From Nonomuraea endophytica (GTDB lineage: Bacteria > Actinomycetota > Actinomycetes > Streptosporangiales > Streptosporangiaceae): DNA of 64,000 bases. Shown in pieces: positions 23,212 to 31,214 of this stretch (position 1 is the first letter of the stretch; each line of letters begins with the position of its first letter). Under the pieces are notes generated by a model. It saw only the letters and a list, made by a program, of their open reading frames with translations, was not told the origin of the DNA and did not search any database. The stretch covers positions 124,001-188,000 of the forward strand of contig NZ_JACHIN010000013.1 in the NCBI RefSeq assembly GCF_014203235.1. Direction: 5' to 3'. Made by a program: the position numbers and the translations under genes.

Positions 23212-24450
23212 TTAGAACCCGGGGCCAATCTGGCGCTGTGCCTCGGCTGGCGTGCCGTACAACTCGTGGTAAACCTCGCGTAGTTCGTCAGCCTCCGGGA
23301 TACCGTGCTGCTCGACACCCACGATGACCTCCTTGGCCCGCCAATAGTTCGAGGGGACGAGCAGCCGCGTCGTCATCGCCTGCAGCGCGACGTGCCCCGC
23401 CTCACCCGGCTCGTCGGTGGCGAGCAGAGCCAGCGCGAGGTCCAGACGCGCGGAGGCGGCGCGGCGCGGTCGCGGCCCGCCGTCCTCCCGAGACTCCAGG
23501 CGGTAGAGCACCTGGCGCGCGTACTGCACGGCTGCCGGGTCTCGAAGCCACGACAGGGTCGTGACCGTGTACGCCTCGCTCTTGACTGGGTCGTAGCGGA
23601 AGTGGTGCTCTGGCCGGTCCGGCATTGGCATCGGCGAGACGAGCTGCTGAATCCGGGTGAGCGCATCCCGCGTCTCCGGACCCTTGCCCATCCGTGCCCA
23701 CGCCCGCCCCTCCTGGCCGGTCGCCTGGATGTAAGCGGAGCTGCTGCGCGGCGCCACATCCTGTGCGCCCCGGGAGAGGACCATGGCGTGGTGGTATTCG
23801 CCCTCGGTGAGGGCTTGCCACGCCTCGGTCTCCAGGCACCAGGCCCTGATCTCCTGGTGCTCAGCGTGGCAGGCCAACTGGGCGGCGGTCCGGAGCCGTG
23901 CGGCGGCGGCGGGATATTGGCGCAGGTCGATGTGGCAGGTCGCGCCGAGTAGAGACAGCCAGCCTCCAGTCACAAGCAGCCGCCGGTGCTCGGTGAGGGT
24001 CTTCTTGCCATCAAGGAGGCGGCCGACGTACTCCAGGTGTCGCCTCACACGTCCCAGGAGCTGGGCGGGTGGTGTGCGCGGGTAGGCGGATGCCAGGTCG
24101 TCCACCGCGAGTTCCAGCCGTTCCAGGGTCTCCCTACCGACGTCGCTGGCTGCCGCCCGGCGGGCGAGTTCTATCGCGTCGATCTCGTCGCCGAGGTCGG
24201 CATCGTCAGCCGGATCGCCGAAGAATGCATGCTCGCTAAGGCCATACACGCGGCAGTACAGCTCGGCGTACTCGTCGTCGGGCCGGTGCTTGCCGCTCTC
24301 GTGGTCGCGGATACGGCGCACCACGCTTTCCGGTTCGGGAAAGGGCCTGTTCGCTGCTGTGGCCAGTTGAACGGCGAGGTCTCGCTGAGACCATCCGCGC
24401 CTCGTCCGTTCGGCGCGTAGCCGACGTGACCAGGCGGGAACTTCGCTCAT
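23212..24450 (-). CDS. XRE-family regulator with TPR-like C-terminus (2)
   Basis: ATG 24450 has ggaggt six bases upstream. Of 412 residues, the N-terminal 70 form a Cro/CI helix-turn-helix (RAERTRRGWSQRDLAVQLATAAN ... VVRRIRDHESGKHRPDDEYAELYCRVYGLSEHAFFG). The rest is TPR-like (ARLRTAAQLACHAEHQEIRAWCLETEAWQALTEGEYHHAMVLSR). The RDHESGKHRP signature is common in Streptomyces and Nonomuraea regulators of small accessory clusters. It is divergent from two unknown genes at 24542, with a 91-bp shared promoter region. Confidence 0.88.
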   Translation of the reverse strand: MSEVPAWSRRLRAERTRRGWSQRDLAVQLATAANRPFPEPESVVRRIRDHESGKHRPDDEYAELYCRVYGLSEHAFFGDPADDADLGDEIDAIELARRAAASDVGRETLERLELAVDDLASAYPRTPPAQLLGRVRRHLEYVGRLLDGKKTLTEHRRLLVTGGWLSLLGATCHIDLRQYPAAAARLRTAAQLACHAEHQEIRAWCLETEAWQALTEGEYHHAMVLSRGAQDVAPRSSSAYIQATGQEGRAWARMGKGPETRDALTRIQQLVSPMPMPDRPEHHFRYDPVKSEAYTVTTLSWLRDPAAVQYARQVLYRLESREDGGPRPRRAASARLDLALALLATDEPGEAGHVALQAMTTRLLVPSNYWRAKEVIVGVEQHGIPEADELREVYHELYGTPAEAQRQIGPGF

Positions 24451-24541
24451 CGCGGGTACCTCCGGAGGGCGGGGCGGACACGGCGGATATCCGGGCTCCG
24501 CCTCCAGTGTCCTCTTCGCAGTCGTATCACAGGCGGCTGAG

Positions 24542-24952
24542 ATGGGTCTCGTGGATGAACCCGCAGGCAGTGCCCCAGACACGATCGTCGCGACGTGCCG
24601 CGAAGCCATGGAGTACACCTTTGCCGAGCAGTTCGAGCACTGGCGGCGACTGCTGGGCTCCTCGCTCCGGGAGCGGGATGTCGAGTTCCGACTCGCTGAG
24701 ATCGCGTGGGTCTCAGCCATGCACCAGACCACCTACAGCCACTCCATGGCCTCCGCCACCGGGGCGCTGCTTCAGCAGGCCCCGATCACTGCCGTGGTGG
24801 ATGCGCTGGGCGTGGTCGACGCCGAGGGGTTGGCAAAGTTGTGGCGGCCGTGGGCGGCCGGGCAGAGCGTCCTGCTCGTCCAGGGCTACGGTGTGGTGGC
24901 GCCGCAGGACTGCGCGCGGGTCGGTCGGCTGCTGGCCGCGGAGCAGTTGTGA
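24542..24952 (+). CDS. Hypothetical protein (136 aa)
   Basis: ATG 24542; codon usage is coding-like and the protein is mostly helical. Visible features are a Trp-rich stretch (EHWRRLLGSSLRERDVEFRLAEIAWVSAMHQ) and an acidic/hydrophobic C-terminus. No known domain is recognised. It overlaps the next gene (GTGA) and is divergent from XRE regulator 2, which probably controls it. Such XRE-plus-two-small-unknowns units are common accessory genes in actinomycetes. Confidence 0.6.
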   Translation: MGLVDEPAGSAPDTIVATCREAMEYTFAEQFEHWRRLLGSSLRERDVEFRLAEIAWVSAMHQTTYSHSMASATGALLQQAPITAVVDALGVVDAEGLAKLWRPWAAGQSVLLVQGYGVVAPQDCARVGRLLAAEQL

Positions 24953-25644
24953 AGACGCGTACCCGGCGGGGTCTGCGCATCCCCGATCAGACCCTCTGGA
25001 CGGGAGAGCGCCGCGCTCTGCCCTTGGCGTTCCGGTGGGACCCGGCGGTGGACGACATCCGGTTGTCCTACGTTGACCCTGCGGACGACGACTTCGAGCA
25101 GGGCGTCCTGTGGGTCCGCCACGGCCAGGACCGGGCTGGCCTGTACAGGTGGAAGGCGGTCAACACCCCGCGCACGCGGGTGATGCTGCGGGATCACTTG
25201 TGCATGGTGGACTCCGCGTCATGCGTCCGCGACGACGGCCGGATCTCGTGGCTGTTCGTCGACGACCCCGCCACAGCGCCGGACGGAACGCCCATCACGA
25301 ACCTGCCGCCCACGTGCCCAGCGTGTATCCCCGAGTCGTTGAAGACGTGCCCTCGGCTGGTCGAGCGGTTCCGCATCGTCTCCGTGGCCGCGACCGAGCC
25401 GTACGCCGTGACGGCAGACCTGTACATGCCGAGCGAGTTCGATGAGACGCCGGTCAAGTTCGCGCACGAGGTGAATATCCCGTACGGCCAGGGTCACGAC
25501 CGGCTGTTGCGCGTGGCCCTGGGGAAGCAGCCGTGGGTGCGGCTGATCGACATGCGCGACGAGCCCGCCGTGGTGATTGCCTCGGCCAGCTGTTCTTTGG
25601 TGAGGCCCCTTTGGCTGCGAAGTCTGCGCGATTCGCAGCCATAG
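24949..25644 (+). CDS. Hypothetical protein with chimeric C-terminus (231 aa)
   Basis: GTG 24949 overlaps the upstream stop. The first about 207 residues read as a genuine protein: basic start, LWTGERRALPLAFRWDPAVDDIRLSYVDP, and a C-x2-C ... C cluster (TCPACIPESLKTCP). Its last about 24 codons (after residue 207, from about 25572) are antisense to the start of a broken minus-strand XRE gene, so the natural C-terminus was lost at that junction. No domain assignment. It is co-transcribed with the 136-aa gene. Confidence 0.6.
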   Translation: MKTRTRRGLRIPDQTLWTGERRALPLAFRWDPAVDDIRLSYVDPADDDFEQGVLWVRHGQDRAGLYRWKAVNTPRTRVMLRDHLCMVDSASCVRDDGRISWLFVDDPATAPDGTPITNLPPTCPACIPESLKTCPRLVERFRIVSVAATEPYAVTADLYMPSEFDETPVKFAHEVNIPYGQGHDRLLRVALGKQPWVRLIDMRDEPAVVIASASCSLVRPLWLRSLRDSQP

Positions 25645-25688
25645 AGCTGGGGTGGGGTACCTCCGGCATCAGAGTCGTGAGTGGCCAT
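25572..25688 (-). pseudogene. 5' fragment of an XRE regulator gene
   Basis: Minus-strand ATG 25688 with ggag seven bases upstream gives MATHDSDAGGTPPQLYGCES followed by RRLRSQRGLTKEQLAEAI. This is the start and first helix-turn-helix half of a DUF5753/Scr1-type actinobacterial regulator. After about residue 39 the frame becomes the complement of the unknown 231-aa gene and ends at 25494 without the rest of the domain. It therefore looks like a remnant cut off at a recombination junction near 25572. Confidence 0.6.
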
Positions 25689-25756
25689 CGTGAAGCTCCG
25701 CGGGACTACGCGTAGGCCCATGGATGCCGGGGCCGTCGGCCAACCGGTCACGCTTA

Positions 25757-26035
25757 CGCGAGGGGTCCGGTCTGGTTGGGTCCATCGGTGGTTGGTCAAC
25801 TAGCGGTTGGGATGAAGAATCTCCTGGTTGGGTGGGGTCCAGCTGGCCGGCCACCGATCGGGATAACGGGTGGGGAAACCCGGAAAGGCGCGCGAGCGTA
25901 GCGAGCTCCATGCTCTTGAGCCACGGAACCCGGCCAGCGCTCGGGGGACCGGGGGCCGGGAGGCCCCCCGGCGAGGGGGCGCGGGGGAGCTGGGCTCCCC
26001 CGTGAGAGGAGCCCGAGCGCGTCAGCGCGAGGACC
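25757..26035. repeat. Long inverted repeat, right copy (about 279 bp)
   Basis: Reverse complement of 17316-17593 with about two differences. Its end at 26035 lies four bases from the TAA stop of the minus-strand serine hydrolase gene, mirroring the left copy's place two bases after the kinase stop. It contains the perfect hairpin gggggagc-cca-gctccccc (minus-strand sense; in 25984-26002). The homology ends abruptly at cgcg (25757), where the flanks diverge. Confidence 0.9.
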
Positions 26036-26039
26036 ATGG

Positions 26040-27266
26040 TTAGTCGATGGCCTGGTAGAGGGTGGTCCAGAAATCGGTCATCAGGCGGGCCGGGGCCGGG
26101 ACGGTGTAGCCGACCTGGGTGAGGAGGATGCCGGTGAGCTGGTTCTCGGGGTCGGCGTAGGTGGAGGTGCCGCTGCCGCCGTCCCAGCCGAACTGGCCGA
26201 TGGGGGCGTAGTCGTTGCGCTGGGTGCGGACCGCCATGCCGTAGCCCCAGCCGCCCTGCTGGCCCTGGCCGAAGGAGATGTGGACGTTCTCGGTGGCCAT
26301 GGCGTGCCTGGCCGCCTGCTGCTCGGGTGCGAGGGTGTTGGTGGTCATCAGTTGTACGGCGGGGCGGGACAGGATGCGCTCACCCTGGTGCGTGCCGCCG
26401 TTGAGCAGCATGCGGAAGTAGGCGTGGTAGTCGTCGGCGGTGGAGACCAGGCCGCCACCGCCGCCCTGGAACGCCGGCGGGGCGCTCCAGCGTCCGCCCT
26501 TGGCCTCGTCCCAGACCTGGAACTCGCCGGTCTGCGGGTCGGGGGCGTACAGGGTGGGCAGGCGGTCGATCTTGTCGGCGGGGACGTGGAAGGCGGTGTC
26601 CTTCATGCCCAGCGGCTCGAAAACGCGCTCGCGCAGGAAGTCCTCGAACGGCCGGCCGGTGACGCGCGAGACGAGCACGCCGGCCAGGTCGCTGCTGATC
26701 TGGTACTGCCAGCGCTCGCCGGGCTGGTGCATCAGCGGAAGTTCGCCCAGGCGGCGCATCCACTCGTCCTGCTCGGGCACCGGCGTCGGCAGGTTGGGCG
26801 TGAGGCCCCGCTCGAAGATCGCGCCCATGATCGGGGTGCCCAGCACGGTCATGTCCATGCCGAGCCCGAAGGTGGAGGCGAGCACGTCGCGGACGGTGAT
26901 CGGCCGACGGGCCGGCACGGTGTCGTCGAGCTGGCTGTCGATGCTCCTGAGCACCTGCCGGTCGGCCAGCTCCGGCAGCCACTCCTGGACCAGGTCGTCC
27001 AGCCGCAGCCTGCACTCGTCCAGCAGCACCATCGCCGCCGCGATCGTGACCGGCTTGGAGGTGGAGGCCATCCGGAAGATCGTGTCCCGGCTCATCGGCG
27101 CGCCGCCGTCGTGCCGCATCGTCCCGATGGTCTCGACGTGCGTCTCGTCACCGCGGCTGACCAGGGCGACCAGCCCGGGGATCTGCCCGGACTCGACGTG
27201 CCGCCCCAGCACCTCACGCACCCGGCGCAGGCCCGACTCGGAGAAGCCGCTCTTGCCGTGTTCCAT
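26040..27266 (-). CDS. Serine hydrolase, beta-lactamase class C/esterase family
   Basis: The protein has about 408 residues. Two ATGs are adjacent; the second (27266) sits six bases after gaggag and is preferred over 27269. The catalytic S-x-x-K is in RMASTSKPVTIAAAM. The expected Tyr motif is WQYQISSDLAG (Y-x-x, not the classic YxN), and the third motif is FGWDGGSGT. No signal peptide, so it is probably a cytoplasmic esterase or D-aminopeptidase-like enzyme rather than a secreted beta-lactamase. Its stop abuts the right inverted repeat. Confidence 0.88.
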   Translation of the reverse strand: MEHGKSGFSESGLRRVREVLGRHVESGQIPGLVALVSRGDETHVETIGTMRHDGGAPMSRDTIFRMASTSKPVTIAAAMVLLDECRLRLDDLVQEWLPELADRQVLRSIDSQLDDTVPARRPITVRDVLASTFGLGMDMTVLGTPIMGAIFERGLTPNLPTPVPEQDEWMRRLGELPLMHQPGERWQYQISSDLAGVLVSRVTGRPFEDFLRERVFEPLGMKDTAFHVPADKIDRLPTLYAPDPQTGEFQVWDEAKGGRWSAPPAFQGGGGGLVSTADDYHAYFRMLLNGGTHQGERILSRPAVQLMTTNTLAPEQQAARHAMATENVHISFGQGQQGGWGYGMAVRTQRNDYAPIGQFGWDGGSGTSTYADPENQLTGILLTQVGYTVPAPARLMTDFWTTLYQAID

Positions 27267-27412
27267 CATGATCTCCTCGTTTTCAGTGTTCGATGCGCCA
27301 GGCGCCGGGCCCTGAGGCCGCGATCGCCGCGCTGTTCATGAGGTAGACGATCGCCGACCGCCTTGACGCCGGACCGTCGTCGTGCTGACACGGCCGCTGA
27401 CACGCCGCCGCT

Positions 27413-27891
27413 TCAGCAGCCGAGCCGGTCGGCGATCACGTCCAGCACCTGCCGCAGATCGCGTGACATGCGGGTACGCAGGCCGATCTCGGCGATCCCG
27501 CCGGCGAATCCCGGATGGCCGGGCAGGACCTGGTACACGCGACGGGTCACCCGGGCCCCTTCGGGGCAGGCGGTGACGGCGTGCACCCCGGCGTACCAGC
27601 TCCGCACCGCCAGCCTGGACCGGGCCGGGTCCACCTCGATCTCCACCGGCTCCACCGGTCCGGCGAACTCGGCGCGATAGGCGCCGGTGCCGGAGCCGGC
27701 CACCACGCTCATCGCTCCCTGCCGTGCCGCCGAGGCCCTGGCCAGCACCAGCAGGTTGTCATCGCCCACCCGCCCCGCGGTGACGGCGAGCAGGAGCTCG
27801 GCCACCGCCGCCACGGGCGCGGCGAGCGTCCCGTCCACTTCCCACCTGGCAGCGCGTCCAGCTCGGCGAGCAGGGAAGGTGTCGTGTGCAT
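27413..27891 (-). CDS. Hypothetical protein, probably frameshifted near its start
   Basis: The coherent frame ends RQVLDVIADRLGC and includes LAAPVAAVAELLLAVTAGRVGDDNLLVLARASAA and a VTRRVYQVLPGHPGFAGGIAEIG block. It runs upstream into an implausible start at 27928. A better start, ATG 27891 (MHTTPSLLAELDALPGG), is in another minus-strand frame. Joining the two at about 27842 gives LAELDALP...RWEVDGTLAAP, so one base seems missing or extra there. Either the gene is broken or the sequence has an error. The fold looks SRPBCC-like at best. It lies upstream of, and co-oriented with, the serine hydrolase. Confidence 0.5.
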
Positions 27892-28066
27892 GGCCCAGAG
27901 CCTTGATCCGGCGGGCGGTCCGGGACAAGCCGCGTCAGGCCTCGCGGGACACGAGACATCCCGGCGACACCCTGCCGACCTGCGCCGTCACCCCGCCGCA
28001 CGGCCGTCGCGCAGGTGTCCCGGGACGGGACACCCGTGCAACACGGCCGTACCGGCTATCTGAGCA

Positions 28067-28254
28067 TGGGCCCGCAGCAGGTGGAGGGGATCGCGCGGGC
28101 GTCCAGGGACTGGGTGCCGGACGAGAGGCCCAGCTCGACGGCGAGCTCCAGAGCCCGCCCGAGGTGCCGCTCCGCCGCGCCGTGGTCGCGCAGGCTCCGG
28201 CCGGCCGGTCAGGTCACGCAGCTGCCGTAGCCGCCCCGCCAGCTCCTCGCTCAC
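28067..28254 (-). pseudogene. Remnant of a TPR-type protein
   Basis: From GTG 28254 one frame reads SEELAGRLRQLRDLTGR. After a one-base shift near 28200 the next frame continues RSLRDHGAAERHLGRALELA and ends at a stop near 28060. Joined, they resemble one TPR helix pair of an AfsR/LuxR-type protein. It is too short to function and is best read as a leftover of a deleted gene. Confidence 0.35.
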
Positions 28255-28467
28255 TCTCTATCAGCCTTCCTCAGCGTCATACCGCCCAAACGGCCACTAA
28301 GCATGCCATGAAGGTGCGAAGCGGATCACGACCTCCATGGCTTCGGGGTCGTAGAAAGCGCGTATGTCCGGAGATGCCGCCACCATCGGCATGCCGCGGG
28401 CGCGGGAGGGCCGCCGCCAGCATCGACGCCTTCGGTGCCCACCCTCGGATCATGAAGGGACTAGCGT

Positions 28468-28495
28468 TGCACCCCCACCCTTCGTGTATATTTTC
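28468..28495 (+). promoter_or_regulatory. Candidate promoter of the DUF6421 operon
   Basis: ttgcac (28468-28473), 16 bases, tatttt (28490-28495), within an unusually AT-rich stretch (gtatattttccgtcaatagg) 33 bp before the ATG. The Shine-Dalgarno is ggag (28517-28520). Confidence 0.45.
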
Positions 28496-28527
28496 CGTCA
28501 ATAGGTGACTTTGGCAGGAGATATTTC

Positions 28528-30588
28528 ATGAAGTCATTCCCCAAGGTGCTCTTCGACGAGGCCCACAGCGAGTCGTGGACCATCCGGCGCGACGTCGCCG
28601 AGGCGATGAACCCGGGCCACCCCGACGACAACAGCTACGCGCGCGCCGCCGCGCAACTGCGACACCTTGGGCATACCGTCACCGCCCACACCACCGGCGC
28701 CCTCGACCAGGGAACGCTCCAGGACAAGGACGTCCTGGTCATCGCGCACCCGTCGGGCGAGCGCTGGGAGCGCACCACCGGCCACGGCAGCCCGGTCTTC
28801 TCCGCCGCCGAGCTGGACGCCATCACCGCCTACGTCGAGGACGGCGGCGGACTGGTCGTGCTGGCCGAGGAGGAGCAGGACAAGTACGGCAACAACCTCA
28901 ACGACCTGCTCGCCCGCTTCGGCGTGACCGTCGAGCACACCACGGTCCGCGACCCAGGCAACGCCCACCGGGACGTCGCCACCTGGGTCCTGGCCGCGAA
29001 GAACACCTCCGACGGCCTGCTCGCCGGCGTCAGGGAGGCCTGCTTCTACCGGTCGGGCGTCCTGTCCGCCGACGGGGCCACCGTCCTGTTCGCGTCCTCG
29101 CCGTCCGCCACCCCGGCCGCCGCCCCGCTGGCCGTGGCGCGCGCGTACGGCAAGGGCCGCGTGGTCGTCTTCGCCGACTCCGACCTGTTCGGCGACGACT
29201 CCATCGAGGACTACGACCACCGCCGCCTCTGGGGCAACGTGGTCACCTGGGCCGCGCGCGTACCGGGTGACGACCGGGCGGCGACGGGCACGGACGAGGC
29301 CAAGGCCGCCGGGTTCGCCGCGCTCAAGGCCACGGTCGAGGAGCTGCGCCCGCTGCAGGTCAAGGACGGCTCGGTGCCGGAGGAGAAGGAGCGGGCCAAG
29401 GAACTCGTCGACTCGATCGCCCGCCAGGTGGGCGGGATGTCGGCGCACTTCCCGCATGACGCCGCCTACCTCCAGGCGGTTCAGGCCGACCTGCGCCAGT
29501 GGTCGGAGCAGGACCTCGGCGTCCCCGACTTCCTCGGGTCGCTGGAGCTCTTCCACCCCGACACCCAGCGCGTGGACGGGCTGGAGCACCTGGTGGTGTT
29601 CCCGATGTACACGCAGAACGGCAACCCCAACCGCAACGTCGAGGCCGTCTGGATCCGCACGATCTGGCCCGACTGGCTGGCCGGGCTGGAGGCCGGAGGC
29701 TACGACAACCCGATGTTCGTGCCGATCGCCTTCGAGGACTTCACCTCGGGCTACGACACCCACTCGGCCGTGCTGTTCCCCGAGACCGTCGCGGTACGGC
29801 AGGCGCCCCAGCGCTTCACCTGGGGCGGCATCTTCGCCGACCGCGAGGCGGCCAGGTTCCGCGCGGTCTCCGGCGCCGCCGCCGCCACGCTCAAGCTGGA
29901 CCTGCCCCCGGACGCCGCCCGCCTGCTGGCTTCCCAGCAGCTCGCCCAGGACACGTTCGTCATGTGGGACCTGATCCACGACCGTACCCACAGCCACGGT
30001 GACCTGCCGTTCGACCCGTTCATGATCAAGCAGCGGATGCCGTACTGGCTCTACTCGCTGGAGGAGCTGCGCTGCGACCTGACCGCGTTCGGCGAGGCGG
30101 TGAAGCTGGAGAAGGACGGGGTGCCGCACGCCCGCTACGTGCAGCACGCGATCCTGTTCGACCGGCTGTTCCGCTTCCCGATCACCGGTGCCCGGGTGCG
30201 CAACTACGACGGGCTCGGCGGCCAGCTGCTCTTCGCGTACCTGCACCGCAACGACGTCGTGCGCTGGACCGACAACCGGCTCACGATCGACTGGGAGCGG
30301 GTCGCCGACGGCGTCGCCGACCTGCGCGGCGAGGTGGAGAAGCTCTACCGCGACAGCATCGACCGGTCCAAGATCGCGCACTGGCTGGCCGCGTACGACC
30401 TGGTCAGCGCCTACGTGGAGCCGAACCCCGCCTCGACCTGGTCCAAGGGCATCCAGGCGCTGCCGGAGGAGCAGAAGGCCAAGGTGGACGCGGTGCTGTC
30501 GGACGAGTTCCCCCTGAGCATGTTCTACGAGGCGCTGCGCCGTAAGCTCGCAGACGTCGTCGAGAGCACCAAGGGGATCCGCGCATGA
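28528..30588 (+). CDS. DUF6421 protein with fused N-terminal amidotransferase-like domain
   Basis: A 686-residue two-domain protein. Residues 1 to about 245 form a ThuA/GldG-type class I amidotransferase-like fold: FDEAHSESWTIRR, VLVIAHPSGERW, ITAYVEDGGGLVVLAEEE and GRVVVFADSDLFGDD. From about 260 it matches DUF6421, which is usually a stand-alone about 450-residue protein: VVFPMYTQNGNPNRNVEAVWI, FEDFTSGYDTHSAVLFPET, WDLIHDRTHSHGDLPFDPFMIKQRMPYWLYSLEELRCDL and FRFPITGARVRNYDG. The His/Asp/Glu-rich HDRTHSHGD segment could bind metal. It is coupled by ATGA to an SDR gene and by GTGA onward to a PLP lyase. Function unknown. Confidence 0.8.
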   Translation: MKSFPKVLFDEAHSESWTIRRDVAEAMNPGHPDDNSYARAAAQLRHLGHTVTAHTTGALDQGTLQDKDVLVIAHPSGERWERTTGHGSPVFSAAELDAITAYVEDGGGLVVLAEEEQDKYGNNLNDLLARFGVTVEHTTVRDPGNAHRDVATWVLAAKNTSDGLLAGVREACFYRSGVLSADGATVLFASSPSATPAAAPLAVARAYGKGRVVVFADSDLFGDDSIEDYDHRRLWGNVVTWAARVPGDDRAATGTDEAKAAGFAALKATVEELRPLQVKDGSVPEEKERAKELVDSIARQVGGMSAHFPHDAAYLQAVQADLRQWSEQDLGVPDFLGSLELFHPDTQRVDGLEHLVVFPMYTQNGNPNRNVEAVWIRTIWPDWLAGLEAGGYDNPMFVPIAFEDFTSGYDTHSAVLFPETVAVRQAPQRFTWGGIFADREAARFRAVSGAAAATLKLDLPPDAARLLASQQLAQDTFVMWDLIHDRTHSHGDLPFDPFMIKQRMPYWLYSLEELRCDLTAFGEAVKLEKDGVPHARYVQHAILFDRLFRFPITGARVRNYDGLGGQLLFAYLHRNDVVRWTDNRLTIDWERVADGVADLRGEVEKLYRDSIDRSKIAHWLAAYDLVSAYVEPNPASTWSKGIQALPEEQKAKVDAVLSDEFPLSMFYEALRRKLADVVESTKGIRA

Positions 30589-31214
30589 TCATCCTCATCA
30601 CCGGCGCCGCCGGGCCCACCGGCCGGGCGGTCGCCGAGCACTTCGAGAAGCAGGGCCACACCGTCGTCGGCGTGGACAAGGACGACGTCGACCTGCTGGA
30701 CCGCGCCGCCGTACAGGCGCTGGCCGAGCGCGTCGACGCCGAGCACGGCCGCGTCGACGGGGTGGTGCACCTCGTGGGCGGCTGGCGCGGCGGCAAGACG
30801 TTCGCCGACACCGACCTGGACGACTGGAACCTGCTGCACGACCTGCTCGTGCGCACCCTCCAGCACGTCACGCTGGCCTTCGAGCCGCTGCTGCGCAAGA
30901 GCGGCAACGGCCGGTTCGCGATCGTCTCGGCCAAGGCCGCCGAGACGCCCACCGCGGGCGGCGCCTGCTACGCCGCGGCCAAGGCCGCGTCGGAGGCGTG
31001 GACCAGGTCGCTGGCCGACGCGCTCAGGGACACCGGCTCGGCCGCCGTTATCCTGGTGGTGAAGGCGCTGGTCAACGACGCCATGCGAGCCGCCAAACCG
31101 GAGGCCCGGTTCGAGGGGTTCACCGACGTGCGTACTCTCGCCGAGGCCATCGGCGGCCTCTACGAGCGCCCGGCCGCGCAGATCAACGGCACCCGATTGG
31201 ACCTCACCGCGTGA
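30585..31214 (+). CDS. Short-chain dehydrogenase/reductase
   Basis: ATG 30585 overlaps the DUF6421 stop. The 209-residue Rossmann enzyme has the cofactor loop ITGAAGPTGRAVAEHF with VDKDDVDLLDR after strand 2. Catalytic Ser lies in AIVSAKAA, and Tyr and Lys in ACYAAAKAASEAW. It is slightly short for an SDR (about 240-260) but all active-site residues are present. Its fixed place between DUF6421 and a threonine-aldolase-like lyase points to one pathway with a carbonyl or hydroxy-amino-acid intermediate; the substrate is unknown. Confidence 0.88.
   Translation: MIILITGAAGPTGRAVAEHFEKQGHTVVGVDKDDVDLLDRAAVQALAERVDAEHGRVDGVVHLVGGWRGGKTFADTDLDDWNLLHDLLVRTLQHVTLAFEPLLRKSGNGRFAIVSAKAAETPTAGGACYAAAKAASEAWTRSLADALRDTGSAAVILVVKALVNDAMRAAKPEARFEGFTDVRTLAEAIGGLYERPAAQINGTRLDLTA

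Larger units (their letters stand above)
27892..28527. other. 636-bp gap with remnant and promoter
   Basis: No intact gene. It contains a decayed helical-repeat fragment (28067-28254, minus strand) and the promoter region of the DUF6421 operon at its right end. The rest (28255-28460) shows nothing I can assign. Confidence 0.5.

Noticed and set aside
17316-26035. Reading the inverted repeats as attC sites of an integron or as insertion-sequence ends.
   Set aside because: No integrase or transposase is present, each repeat is longer than typical attC sites, cassettes would be in one orientation, and no target-site duplication is visible at the outer edges.
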